Shown: positions 55,525 to 63,946 of the stretch, piece after piece
Numbering within the stretch: position 1 is the stretch's first letter
Layout of the letters: every line of letters begins with the position of its first letter
NCBI GenBank assembly: GCA_937872515.1
Contig: CALMSX010000047.1
Span: forward strand, 31,776-95,775
DNA from: an uncultured Bacteroidota bacterium
GTDB taxonomy: Bacteria > Bacteroidota > Bacteroidia > Chitinophagales > Saprospiraceae
Length of the DNA stretch: 64,000 nucleotides
Direction of reading: 5' to 3'
Program-made: the position numbers and the translations under genes
Notes under the pieces: model-generated
Told to the model about the DNA's origin: nothing
The model's database searches: none
Seen by the model: the letters and a program-made list of their open reading frames with translations, nothing else

Positions 55525-56708
55525 AACAAACAAAGTTTGGATTTAATAGATTCATTATTGTGAGTTGCTGCCAACAGACAACCGGCGGCGCTGAAACAGA
55601 GCCTGGATTTACCTCCTGCTTTAAAATATTGGGTATCTATGTATTCTGGAAAAGCCTGTCTGCCATCCTCCAAGTAGGGGATCATTTCCTGTACCCAGGG
55701 CAATGTTTCTTCTTCAAAACCCGACTGTCCGAGAGCCAGGATGAGCCAGCCGGACATGACTGGCCAGGCACCTCCATTGTGGAAATGGTGGGGAGCATTT
55801 TTAAAGTGATATGCATAGTTGTGTGCCAAGTCCAGCCACCTGGGATCTCCCTCATTGATCACGGGCCAAAAAGCAGGGATTAAATTTTTCCCAAGCTCAA
55901 CAGAAACCGATTGAAGGTAATTATAAATATGCTGGGTCTGTAGATGGGTAGACAAACCCAATAAGCAGGCAAAGGCATTGCCCGCAGCATCAAAGATGCC
56001 TGAATACGGACCACCGGGATGAAAGCCAGCTAACCAGTACTTTTGATTTTGATCGAATTCGAGTTTGGGATGGTATAAACTAGATGCACCGGAAGAAGGC
56101 CAAAAATTACTCACGATGCTGTCCGTTACCCACTTACTTTTTTCAATCAGCTGTGGATTTTTTGTCAAAGAAGCCCATGCCCGCAGTGCCCATAATCGAA
56201 GGCAGTTGTCATAGAGCAGATAGCCATGCAAGGGATATTCGTCTGCCCAATTACCGCTGAGTGGGGTATAAATAAGATGTCTTTCATTGAACTCCCATGC
56301 CTCCAATACTTCAAATGCCTTGTTTATTTTGGGATGGATTTGCCGGTAAAATTCCTGGTCATTTGATTTTTGAAAACAGATGGCAGCAGCAATCAACCAC
56401 CAGGTGGTAGCATCTACCCTGCCCGCCAGACTTCCATAACTGGTTTTTCCGCTTCCCGGTATTACATTGGATGGAATGGCTCCGGTCTTTGCCTGGTGAT
56501 TGGCTAGGGTTATGATGCTATTTTGCAGGGCCTGGATAATTCGTACATCATCGTGAAGCAGGCCCGCGATGCCAGCAATTGAAGCATCCCTGGCCCATAC
56601 CCGCTGATAATTTTCAGCGTCTTCTGCCAGTGCCAGAATGCCTTCGGGCCGTATGGCCTTGTGTATCACTTCTAAGGCCGGGTTGACCGGCAAACCTTTA
56701 TTTAACAT
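55521..56708 (-). CDS. Cytoplasmic (alpha/alpha)6-toroid glycoside hydrolase
   Basis: 395 residues from ATG 56708, which overlaps the permease stop by 7 bases; a longer in-frame start would overlap it by 58 and is unlikely. No signal peptide, so it acts inside the cell. Toroid glycosidase motifs: Trp-Ala-Arg-Asp at 38-41, Gly-Arg-Val-Asp-Ala-Thr-Thr-Trp-Trp near 96-104, Trp-Ala-Asp-Glu-Tyr-Pro-Leu-His-Gly near 154-162, Asn-Cys-Leu-Arg-Leu-Trp-Ala-Leu. The pattern is closest to GH100 (neutral invertase) or amylo-alpha-1,6-glucosidase-like proteins. The Asp residues in these motifs are candidate catalytic acids. I cannot assign the family or substrate with certainty. Gene order points to a glycoside taken up by the GntP permease. 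Confidence 0.75.
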   Translation of the reverse strand: MLNKGLPVNPALEVIHKAIRPEGILALAEDAENYQRVWARDASIAGIAGLLHDDVRIIQALQNSIITLANHQAKTGAIPSNVIPGSGKTSYGSLAGRVDATTWWLIAAAICFQKSNDQEFYRQIHPKINKAFEVLEAWEFNERHLIYTPLSGNWADEYPLHGYLLYDNCLRLWALRAWASLTKNPQLIEKSKWVTDSIVSNFWPSSGASSLYHPKLEFDQNQKYWLAGFHPGGPYSGIFDAAGNAFACLLGLSTHLQTQHIYNYLQSVSVELGKNLIPAFWPVINEGDPRWLDLAHNYAYHFKNAPHHFHNGGAWPVMSGWLILALGQSGFEEETLPWVQEMIPYLEDGRQAFPEYIDTQYFKAGGKSRLCFSAAGCLLAATHNNESIKSKLCLL

Positions 56709-58000
56709 ATAAGTAAATGAATGGTAATTACTCCCGTGATGCCCAATAAGGAAATGCATGTTTCCATCAATGTCCAGGACATCAGCGTTTCTTTGACACT
56801 AAGATTAAAAAATTCTTTGAACATCCAAAACCCTGCATCGTTGAGGTGGGAACAAAAAATACTGCCACTACCTATGGCCAATACCATCAACTCCGGCGCC
56901 ACGGGGTATTGTGCCATTGCCGGAGCAATAAGACCCGCGGCTGTCAACGCAGCCACCGTTGCACTACCAATTGATACACGGATAATGGCAGCTAATAAGT
57001 AACCATATAACAGCGGGTGTACAGACCACCCGGATGCATATGCACTCAACGTGTCAGCTACTCCAATGCCTACCAGCACTTCCTTAAAAGCTCCGCCGGC
57101 TGAAATGATCAATAAAATCATAAATACACCTTCCATACCGACATACATCCATTTCATCAGGTCTTCCATAGGTTGTTTCTTATTCAAGCCCAAAACTATA
57201 CCCGTAAACAATAGCGATGTTAGCAGGGCATTGGAAGGTGTGGCGCAAAAAAGTAAAACCTGTTTGATAGCCATCTGAGAGCTGTAAACATTCAAACTTC
57301 CTAAAGTCATGAGTACAATGGGAAGCAAGGCAGCAGTAAAAGCCAGGGTAGTATTGGGCAAAGCAATTGCTACCTGTTGGCTAGCTGGCAACGGCCTGGT
57401 GGTGCTGTTTTTAAAAAAGGCAGAAAGAACAGGCCCTCCCATAATAGCAGCAGGTAGGGCAATGACCAGGCCCCATAACAAGGTTTGGGTGGGATCGGCT
57501 GCCAGCAGGGCTGCCAGCGTAGTGGGGGCCGGGTGGGGTGGCAAGAGGGCATGGGTAATAGACAAGGCTGCCACCATGGGCAAGGCCAGGTACCTCACCG
57601 GATATCCGGTCTTATGCACCAGGCCAACTATCAATGGATACAGTAAGATAAAAGCAGCATTATAAAACAAGGGCAAGCCCACCAAAAAGGAGATGACCAG
57701 AATGGCCCATTGCACTCTATGGCTGCCAAAAAAATGGAGGGTTGATTGTGTTAATCTTTGAATGACGCCCGTTCGTTCCAGCAGGCTGCCGTAGGCACCC
57801 CCTAAGACAAGGGTGAGCAGGGTGCTGCCCAGGGTTTGCCCGATTCCCTTTTCCAGGGCTGCGGTCATCTGACCTATGTCCATGCCCCCAATAAGACCGG
57901 TTGACAGTGCAGCCAAAATCAAGGCTACAAAAGGATTTACCTTTTTTAGGGTAAGAAAAACGAGGAATAATATTCCAATCAAAAGGTAGATCAGCGGCAT
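56702..58000 (-). CDS. GntP-family permease (gluconate/organic acid:H+ symporter type)
   Basis: 432 residues with about 12 hydrophobic segments. Early segments read Leu-Ile-Tyr-Leu-Leu-Ile-Gly-Ile-Leu-Phe-Leu-Val-Phe-Leu-Thr-Leu-Lys-Lys-Val-Asn-Pro-Phe. The Pro-Pro-His-Pro-Ala-Pro-Thr motif and the late Ser-His-Leu-Asn-Asp-Ala-Gly-Phe-Trp-Met motif are hallmarks of the GntP family. Family members import gluconate, fructuronate, glycerate or similar acids. First gene of a three-gene operon with a cytoplasmic glycosidase and a kinase. That suggests a carboxylated sugar or a glycoside of one as substrate. A promoter and an inverted repeat lie directly upstream. Confidence 0.9.
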   Translation of the reverse strand: MPLIYLLIGILFLVFLTLKKVNPFVALILAALSTGLIGGMDIGQMTAALEKGIGQTLGSTLLTLVLGGAYGSLLERTGVIQRLTQSTLHFFGSHRVQWAILVISFLVGLPLFYNAAFILLYPLIVGLVHKTGYPVRYLALPMVAALSITHALLPPHPAPTTLAALLAADPTQTLLWGLVIALPAAIMGGPVLSAFFKNSTTRPLPASQQVAIALPNTTLAFTAALLPIVLMTLGSLNVYSSQMAIKQVLLFCATPSNALLTSLLFTGIVLGLNKKQPMEDLMKWMYVGMEGVFMILLIISAGGAFKEVLVGIGVADTLSAYASGWSVHPLLYGYLLAAIIRVSIGSATVAALTAAGLIAPAMAQYPVAPELMVLAIGSGSIFCSHLNDAGFWMFKEFFNLSVKETLMSWTLMETCISLLGITGVITIHLLIC

Positions 58001-58006
58001 GAAAAA

Positions 58007-58037
58007 CGATTTGTGTGGATAAATGTACTACAAATCG
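58007..58037. promoter_or_regulatory. Candidate operator of the GntP operon
   Basis: CGATTTGT and ACAAATCG, perfect 8-bp arms separated by 15 bases. The -7 box of the permease promoter lies in the centre, so a bound dimer would block initiation. The regulator is not encoded next to it. Confidence 0.45.
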
Positions 58038-58049
58038 ATTATTCCGCAA
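58020..58049 (-). promoter_or_regulatory. Promoter of the GntP operon
   Basis: On the minus strand, TTG (58049-58047), a 19-base spacer, TACATTTA (58027-58020, one mismatch to TAnnTTTG). The ATG is 20 bases downstream. Confidence 0.5.
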
Positions 58050-58067
58050 CCATGAAAAGCAGGTGAA

Positions 58068-58280
58068 CTATGACCTCGCGTGTGCCATGATTTTATCCAG
58101 ACTTGATTGTTTTGGACTAAGGGTCACCATTTTATCCAAAATGTCAGAATAGAATTCCGAATAGTGGTGGTTGGCCTGGACATTGGTTTCCAGTTCGTTT
58201 TCTATTTCTAAGCGATCAAAAATATCGCATTCTCCGTAATAGAACCGGATAAAGCTTTCTTCTGTGTAAACTTGTTTCAT
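58068..58280 (-). CDS. Small acidic protein of unknown function
   Basis: 70 residues: Phe-Ile-Arg-Phe-Tyr-Tyr-Gly-Glu-Cys-Asp-Ile-Phe-Asp-Arg-Leu-Glu-Ile-Glu near the N-terminus, then a helical segment. The pattern (a hydrophobic helix, Glu-rich loop, second helix) resembles short Bacteroidota proteins similar to the first 60 residues of anti-sigma factors, but no membrane segment or zinc motif is present. I cannot name the family. It lies between the GntP operon and rny, on the same strand, with a terminator on its rny side. Confidence 0.6.
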   Translation of the reverse strand: MKQVYTEESFIRFYYGECDIFDRLEIENELETNVQANHHYSEFYSDILDKMVTLSPKQSSLDKIMAHARS

Positions 58281-58360
58281 GTAAAGATTTTAGTGCATAC
58301 GTTTGCTTTGATACATCTCTAAAACTGAAATTGCCCAATATTATTGTGTGTGCTATAAAT

Positions 58361-58389
58361 AAAAAAAGGGGACACTTGGGTCCCCTTTT
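58361..58389 (-). terminator. Intrinsic terminator of rny
   Basis: GGGGAC and GTCCCC arms with a 6-base loop, flanked by A7 on one side and TTTT on the other. The stem extends as A-T pairs, and the hairpin can act on either strand. It lies 21 bases after the rny stop. Confidence 0.82.
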
Positions 58390-58409
58390 CTGTTTTATGT
58401 TAAACGGCT

Positions 58410-60059
58410 TTATCTGGCGAATGCCGTAGCTCGTTTTTCCCTGATTACAGTAACCTTTACCTGACCCGGATATTGCATTTCGTTTTGGATTTTCTGAGAG
58501 ATCATGAAAGCCAGTTCGTCTGCAAAATCATCGGAGACTTTATCAGATTCTACAATAACCCTCAATTCCCTTCCGGCCTGCATGGCAAAAGCTTTCTGCA
58601 CCCCGTCGTAAGACATGGCCAATTCTTCCAGTTCGCCAATTCGTTTGAGGTAAGATTCCAGGATTTCCCTCCTGGCTCCCGGTCTGGCACCTGAAATGGC
58701 ATCACAAGCCTGGACAATGGGAGAAATAATGTTGTTCATTTCCACCTCATCGTGGTGGGCTCCAACTGCGTTTTGAATGACAGCGTGTTCACCAAACTTC
58801 TCGCAGAGCTGCATACCCAACAAAGCGTGTGACAGTTCTGATTCTTCTTCTGTTACCTTTCCAATATCGTGGAGCAAACCTGCTCTTTTCGCCATTTTCA
58901 CCTGCTTGCTGTTCAAGCCCAGCTCTGAGGCCATGGTGGCACACAAGTGTGCTGTTTCAATTGAGTGTTTGAGTAGATTTTGACCATAAGATGATCTAAA
59001 CCTCATTCTACCCACCATTTTCACAAGGTATGGATTGAGGCCATGGATGTCGAGGTCAATGATGGTACGCTCTCCAATTTCTACGATCTGTTCGTCGAGT
59101 TGTTTTTTCACTTTTGCCACCACCTCTTCGATCTTCGCCGGGTGGATCCTGCCATCTGCAACAAGTCTTTTTAGAGCCAGTCGGCAAACCTCTCTTTTGA
59201 TGGGGTCAAAGCTAGAGATGACAATGGATTCCGGAGTATCGTCTACCACAATTTCTGCGCCGGTAGCTGCTTCCAGGGCCCTGATGTTTCTTCCTTCCCT
59301 TCCGATGATCTGTCCTTTGATATCGTCAGAATCGATGTTAAAAACAGAAACCGTATTTTCAATGGTGTATTCTGCTGCCATTCGCTGAATGGTCTGAATC
59401 ACAATTTTTTTGGCTTCCTTGCTGGCGTTGGCCCTTGCGTTAGCAACTGCGTCTCTTTCGATTGACATGGCCTCGGACTGAGCTTTTGATCTGATGGTTT
59501 CCAGCAACTGCTCTTTGGCTTCTGTCTGGCTCAATTTGGCAATGTTTTCAAGCTCTTTGATCTTGGTTTCGATCGATTGGTCGAGCTCGTCTTTTTTCTT
59601 AGCTACTACCTTCAACTGTACATCGAGGTTTTCTCTAATGGCTTTTACTTCAGACTCTCTCTGTTCCAACTGATCGGTTTTGGAAGCAATTTCATCCAAT
59701 TTAATCTTGAGGTCTTTTTCAGCTGTAACCACTTGAATCTCGCGGTCTTTCATGGCCACTTTCTGCTCCGCCTTGTAAGACTCAAATTCTGCTTTGAACT
59801 GGTTGAATTTTTCCTTTGCCTCCTGGATTTTTTGCTGCTTGATATTCTCGTTGGTTTGCTGCGCCTTTGAGACGATTTTTTCTGCCTGAATTTCGGCTTC
59901 GTCTATTTTGCGTTTGGCGGTCAGTTCTGCTTCTTTGAGTGTGATGTCACTCTTTGAATTGGCTTCGCTGATTTGTTTTCTAAAAACGGCTCGCACCGAA
60001 GCATAGCCACCCAGTCCTCCGAGGACCAGACCGCCAAGCAGTGCTATGATGTTCTCCAT
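58410..60059 (-). CDS. rny: Ribonuclease Y
   Basis: 549 residues. N-terminal membrane anchor (about 5-24), a long coiled coil (about 30-220), a KH domain (about 235-300, [13 protein letters not shown]), and an HD domain with His-398 and Asp-399 in Leu-Leu-His-Asp-Ile-Gly-Lys. RNase Y is a membrane-bound endonuclease that starts mRNA decay. Length and order match the B. subtilis protein. It follows zapA by 61 bases in the pheT-zapA-rny run. Confidence 0.96.
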   Translation of the reverse strand: MENIIALLGGLVLGGLGGYASVRAVFRKQISEANSKSDITLKEAELTAKRKIDEAEIQAEKIVSKAQQTNENIKQQKIQEAKEKFNQFKAEFESYKAEQKVAMKDREIQVVTAEKDLKIKLDEIASKTDQLEQRESEVKAIRENLDVQLKVVAKKKDELDQSIETKIKELENIAKLSQTEAKEQLLETIRSKAQSEAMSIERDAVANARANASKEAKKIVIQTIQRMAAEYTIENTVSVFNIDSDDIKGQIIGREGRNIRALEAATGAEIVVDDTPESIVISSFDPIKREVCRLALKRLVADGRIHPAKIEEVVAKVKKQLDEQIVEIGERTIIDLDIHGLNPYLVKMVGRMRFRSSYGQNLLKHSIETAHLCATMASELGLNSKQVKMAKRAGLLHDIGKVTEEESELSHALLGMQLCEKFGEHAVIQNAVGAHHDEVEMNNIISPIVQACDAISGARPGARREILESYLKRIGELEELAMSYDGVQKAFAMQAGRELRVIVESDKVSDDFADELAFMISQKIQNEMQYPGQVKVTVIREKRATAFAR

Positions 60060-60120
60060 ACTACTTTTGTTTTAGGTTAAACCATACAGAACAAAAAAGG
60101 ATGGGCCGGAAAGGGTAAAA

Positions 60121-60393
60121 TCAAACAGCGGGTAACAATTGAGACCACTTGTGCAGGTACTCTTGGGTTTCATCATTTTCCTCCTTACATTTTTGGAGGC
60201 TAACTCCCTGGGTCATCATGGCCATGGCCATACAATCCTGAAGGGTCAATCCGGTATAAGCTTTCTGGAAATCAAGAATCGACTGTTGAATCTCTTTTTC
60301 CACTTTTCTGACAAGGGCTTCTTCTTCTGATTTGATGATCATTGGGTAAGATTTTCCCCCTATCGTTATGGTTATGTGCTTATCTGGGCTCAT
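60121..60393 (-). CDS. zapA: Cell division protein ZapA
   Basis: 90 residues. The first ~25 residues (Ile-Thr-Ile-Gly-Gly-Lys-Ser-Tyr-Pro-Met-Ile-Ile) are the ZapA globular start; the rest is a coiled coil. ZapA binds FtsZ and stabilises the division ring. The ATG overlaps the preceding coiled-coil gene by 14 bases, so the two are probably translated together. Confidence 0.85.
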   Translation of the reverse strand: MSPDKHITITIGGKSYPMIIKSEEEALVRKVEKEIQQSILDFQKAYTGLTLQDCMAMAMMTQGVSLQKCKEENDETQEYLHKWSQLLPAV

Positions 60394-60652
60394 GCTGTAT
60401 ATCCCTTACCAATGTCAGACAATCTTCAATCATGACTAAGCATTGGTCAACTGTTTGTTTTGTGTCTTCAGTTTTTTTGTCATCCAATGGGACTGAAAAC
60501 CGCTGTTGTTCCTTAACTTCTTCCAACTCTGCCGTTAGACGGTCAATTTCCTTTTTTAATTCTAAATTTTCGTTATTGATAAAATTATATTTCTCTACCA
60601 GCGTAATAATTTGATCATTGATTTTGTTCAAAAATTCCGACGGTATTTTCAT
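60380..60652 (-). CDS. Small coiled-coil protein, possible division partner
   Basis: 90 residues. Residues about 10-50 form an uninterrupted heptad-like helix (Leu-Val-Glu-Lys-Tyr-Asn-Phe-Ile-Asn-Asn-Glu-Asn-Leu-Glu-Leu-Lys-Lys-Glu-Ile-Asp-Arg-Leu). It is followed by a short linker and a second helix (about 62-88). No signal or membrane segment. Its overlap with zapA and its position after pheT suggest a ZapB-like or ZapA-associated division protein. That is inference from gene order and shape, because coiled coils carry little family signal. Confidence 0.65.
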   Translation of the reverse strand: MKIPSEFLNKINDQIITLVEKYNFINNENLELKKEIDRLTAELEEVKEQQRFSVPLDDKKTEDTKQTVDQCLVMIEDCLTLVRDIQHEPR

Positions 60653-60751
60653 CCTTCAAAAATAGAAAATTTTTACAAAACGGTGACAATTAATGAAATA
60701 CTTATAAAAAATATATATAACCTACACTGTTTGAACCAAATGTAAATCCTC

Positions 60752-63199
60752 TTAAGATGATCTGATATTGGCTCCCAATTGTTTCTGGCAAAGTTCAATG
60801 ATGCTCTTCATAGATGTATCTATATCGTTGTCAGTGAGCGTTTTATCCTTATTTTCAAAAACAAAACTCAAGGCATAAGATTTTTTATCCGCCCCAAGTA
60901 CCTCCTCATTGGCATAAACATCAAACAAGTCCATTTCAACAAGATAATCGTGGCTTTTTGACCGTACAACGTCCTGAATTTTTTGATAATTAATGGATTT
61001 GTCGATGACAATGGCCAAATCTCTTTGTACCGAAGGAAACCTCGAAATCTCTGTTACAAAGTGTTTTTTGCCATTTTGGGCATTGACCAGGGCCATGACA
61101 TCCAGGCTGGCACCATACACCGCCATTTTGATGCCCATTTTTTTGAGCACTTTTGGATGTATTTCTCCCATCTTGCCTATGACCTCTTTACCATTCATGA
61201 TTTCAAGTCCGTAGACAAAAAGTCCATCACCCTCCAATTCCCGAAATTTCACGGTATTTAAACCTCTTTTGCGCAGTACATCGCCGACTGCCTGTTTCAA
61301 TGCGTGATATCCGGCCATGGATGTCTGGGTTTGACTCCAGTGTCCTCCAGCCTGTTGGCCACAAATCATCAGGGCCAACTCTTCTTTTTCGGTAAAATCA
61401 TCTCCTTTTTTCAGGTAAGATTTGCCCAGTTCAAAAAGCCTTAATCCGTCCGCCTGTCTGTTGAGGTTGTGTGCTACTGAGATGAGCCCACTGAGCAACA
61501 ACGATGGTCGCATGGCATCCAGCCCGGCATTGGAGGTATTGTTGACCAGTACGAGGTCGTTTTCATCCAGACCAAGTGTTTCCAAACAGAGTTTTGAGTC
61601 TATCAATGATAAGCCCATCATTTCATTATAACCTCTACCTGCCAGAAAATCTGCCATTTGGTTGGTGATGGCAAATTTATTGGGCTGGGGTGCATAAGAC
61701 AAGGTAGACTGAACCCGGGCAGGAATGTTGACCATGTTGAATCCGTAGATACGCAAAATTTCTTCTATCACATCTACTTCTCGCAATACATCGGCCTTGG
61801 AAGTGGGCACCAGCGCTTTGAAACCATGGTCGTCAACAGGAAGCACCTGCATGCCCATGCCTGAAAGTATGTTGTGGATGGTATCCTTTGGAATTTCAGT
61901 ACCCAAAAGATCATACACGTTGCTATAACGCACGTGAATTTCTGCGGGTTTTATTTCTTTTGGATAGATATCCGTTATTTCTGAGCTTACATACCCACCG
62001 GTCAATTCTACAATCAGCGTTGCTGCCTTTTTAAGGGCAAATACCGTAAGGTTGGGATCGCTGCCTTTTTCAAAAATTTTAGCTGCATCCGTTCTGAGGT
62101 TGTGCCCCATGGAAGTCCGACGGATACTACCTGCTGCAAAGTGGGCAGATTCTAAAAAGATGGCTGTGGTTTGTTCACTTACACCCGATTCTTTGCCACC
62201 ATAAACACCACCAATGCACATGCCATTGCCATTGCCGTCGCAGATCATAAGTTCTTCGCCCTTCAATTCTATTTCTTTGCCGTCCAGGGCTAAAAATTTA
62301 CTGCCCTTAGGTAAAACATCTACTGCAATGGCATTTCCCCCGATCTTGGTTACATCAAAAGCATGTAAGGGCTGGCCCAGATCGTGTAAAATAAAGTTGG
62401 TGGCATCCACCACATTATTGATGGGCTTTACACCCAATACAGTGAGGTGGTTTTGCAACCAGGCCGGTGACGGACCAATGGTTATGCCCGAGATAGTAAG
62501 TCCACTGTACCTGGGACACAAATCCGGTCTTTTGACTTCTACCTTTATTTCGAGGGTGTGGTTTTCGACATTAAAATCTGAGGTACCCGGCTCATTGAAG
62601 GTGCGGGTATGGTCAACATTGGAGCGAATGTAGGCATAAAGATCCCTTGCTACCCCAAAATGACAGGTAGCGTCAGAGCGGTTAGGTGTAAGGCCTATTT
62701 CGTATAACGTATCTTTATGAATTTCATACAAGGTGGAAGCAGGCTGTCCCACAGGGGTTTCAGCAGGAAGTACCAAAATACCCGAATGGTCATTGCCCAG
62801 GCCCAGTTCATCGGCGGCACAAATCATGCCATTGGATTCAACCCCTCTGATTTTTGCTTTCTTGATGGTAAGGGCCTCACCACCTCCCGGATAAAGCACT
62901 GATCCGATGGTGGCCACCAAAACCTTTTGGCCGGCTGCTACATTCGGCGCTCCACACACTATTTGTTGAGGTGAGCCGGTTCCTATATCTACAGTAGTAA
63001 CTGATAATTTATCAGCATCGGGATGTTTGCTGCAGGTCAGTACCTGACCGGTCACAACTCCTTTAAGCCCCCCTTTTATATTTTGTATGGTTTCTTGACC
63101 CTCTACTTCCAGGCCAATGGCTGTGAGCATTTGGGCAATCTGATCGGCATTTTCATTGAGTTCTATGTATCTCTTTAATCCATTTAAGCTGCACTTCAT
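60752..63199 (-). CDS. pheT: Phenylalanyl-tRNA synthetase beta subunit
   Basis: 815 residues. N-terminal EMAP-type tRNA-binding domain (about 40-150, Val-Thr-Gly-Gln-Val-Leu-Thr-Cys-Ser-Lys-His-Pro-Asp-Ala-Asp-Lys-Leu), then B3/B4 editing (with Ala-Phe-Asp-Val-Thr-Lys), B5 (Glu-Ile-Leu-Arg-Ile-Tyr-Gly-Phe-Asn) and the catalytic-core-like domain. A C-terminal anticodon-binding (FDX-ACB) domain follows (Phe-Pro-Ser-Val-Gln-Arg-Asp-Leu-Ala-Ile-Val). It pairs with PheS, encoded elsewhere, to charge tRNA-Phe. First gene of the run to rny, with an exact -7 box 23 bases upstream. Confidence 0.97.
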   Translation of the reverse strand: MKCSLNGLKRYIELNENADQIAQMLTAIGLEVEGQETIQNIKGGLKGVVTGQVLTCSKHPDADKLSVTTVDIGTGSPQQIVCGAPNVAAGQKVLVATIGSVLYPGGGEALTIKKAKIRGVESNGMICAADELGLGNDHSGILVLPAETPVGQPASTLYEIHKDTLYEIGLTPNRSDATCHFGVARDLYAYIRSNVDHTRTFNEPGTSDFNVENHTLEIKVEVKRPDLCPRYSGLTISGITIGPSPAWLQNHLTVLGVKPINNVVDATNFILHDLGQPLHAFDVTKIGGNAIAVDVLPKGSKFLALDGKEIELKGEELMICDGNGNGMCIGGVYGGKESGVSEQTTAIFLESAHFAAGSIRRTSMGHNLRTDAAKIFEKGSDPNLTVFALKKAATLIVELTGGYVSSEITDIYPKEIKPAEIHVRYSNVYDLLGTEIPKDTIHNILSGMGMQVLPVDDHGFKALVPTSKADVLREVDVIEEILRIYGFNMVNIPARVQSTLSYAPQPNKFAITNQMADFLAGRGYNEMMGLSLIDSKLCLETLGLDENDLVLVNNTSNAGLDAMRPSLLLSGLISVAHNLNRQADGLRLFELGKSYLKKGDDFTEKEELALMICGQQAGGHWSQTQTSMAGYHALKQAVGDVLRKRGLNTVKFRELEGDGLFVYGLEIMNGKEVIGKMGEIHPKVLKKMGIKMAVYGASLDVMALVNAQNGKKHFVTEISRFPSVQRDLAIVIDKSINYQKIQDVVRSKSHDYLVEMDLFDVYANEEVLGADKKSYALSFVFENKDKTLTDNDIDTSMKSIIELCQKQLGANIRSS

Positions 63200-63221
63200 C
63201 TATCCTTCTTTTCTTGAGGTA

Positions 63222-63229
63222 CAAAGATA
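63222..63229 (-). promoter_or_regulatory. -7 box of the pheT run
   Basis: TATCTTTG on the minus strand, an exact TAnnTTTG, 22 bases before the pheT ATG. No TTG box at the normal distance. Confidence 0.5.
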
Positions 63230-63273
63230 AGGAAATTGCCCTGTTTTGGCTTGAAAAATCACTTTGGCACAGA

Positions 63274-63285
63274 CCTTGTACAAGG
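63274..63285. other. 12-bp palindrome CCTTGTACAAGG
   Basis: A perfect palindrome in the region between the divergent pheT and small secreted protein promoters. It has no T tract, so it is not a terminator. It could be a protein-binding site for either gene. Confidence 0.3.
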
Positions 63286-63361
63286 AAAGCCGGACTTTGG
63301 CCTAAAAAAAGCATGCAAATGCCTAAAAAACCCAATTTAATTTTACAACCACGTATAAAAC

Positions 63362-63392
63362 TTGCATGGAATTGTAAAATACTTTACTTTTG
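63362..63392 (+). promoter_or_regulatory. Promoter of the small secreted protein gene
   Basis: TTG (63362-63364), 20-base spacer, TACTTTTG (63385-63392, exact TAnnTTTG), 20 bases before ATG 63413. It fixes the start: an in-frame ATG at 63366 would lie within the promoter. Confidence 0.68.
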
Positions 63393-63412
63393 CACTATAT
63401 TTTGTACCACTG

Positions 63413-63925
63413 ATGAAGAGAAGCCCTGAGAATACCCTCAAATTGTTGTTGATTTTACTGATCATCACCATGTGTTTGTACAATGGGGTATTGAGTGCTC
63501 AGAACCATCAGCCCGGCAACTTCCCTCAGGTATGTTTTATTGGTGAACACCAGCAGGAGTACGACAAAATGATCAGTCGTTACAACGAGCCTTTGCTTAA
63601 CGTATGTGAAAACAACATGGACAAGGCCTTTGATGAATGGACTTCGATCATGCATGATTTGGAAGCATTTGCCGATCACAAAAAATTCGATATGAAAGGG
63701 GTTAAAATCTGGGCCAACATTTTTTGGGGTCCCAACGGCAAAATCGAACATTTTGTCTTTTACCCTAAACCCAACTCCAAAAACATCGATTACGACAAAA
63801 TGAAGGAAGTGGTTGCTGCCTTCATCAAAACCTATCCCACCTCACAACCTGCCTCTAAAAAGGCCTATTCTCATTACGGCACTGCCTCCTTCCCCGTTTA
63901 TGCGAGGTTGGCAGATGTAAAATAG
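63413..63925 (+). CDS. Small secreted protein of unknown function
   Basis: 170 residues from ATG 63413, chosen because of the promoter just upstream. Signal peptide with cleavage after Val-Leu-Ser-Ala-Gln (about residue 30). The mature part is ~140 residues, with a well-patterned end: Val-Lys-Ile-Trp-Ala-Asn-Ile-Phe-Trp-Gly-Pro-Asn-Gly-Lys-Ile-Glu, Pro-Lys-Pro-Asn-Ser-Lys-Asn-Ile-Asp and Tyr-Ser-His-Tyr-Gly-Thr-Ala-Ser-Phe-Pro. These look like strongly conserved motifs of a secreted Bacteroidota family. No catalytic or lipoprotein motif is visible, and I do not recognise the family. Confidence 0.75.
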   Translation: MKRSPENTLKLLLILLIITMCLYNGVLSAQNHQPGNFPQVCFIGEHQQEYDKMISRYNEPLLNVCENNMDKAFDEWTSIMHDLEAFADHKKFDMKGVKIWANIFWGPNGKIEHFVFYPKPNSKNIDYDKMKEVVAAFIKTYPTSQPASKKAYSHYGTASFPVYARLADVK

Positions 63926-63946
63926 TTCTCTTTACTTTTTAGCGGA

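Noticed and set aside
60060..60120. 6S RNA between zapA and rny, as next to zapA in proteobacteria
   Set aside because: The gap is only 61 bases, too short for a 6S RNA, and no long stem is visible.
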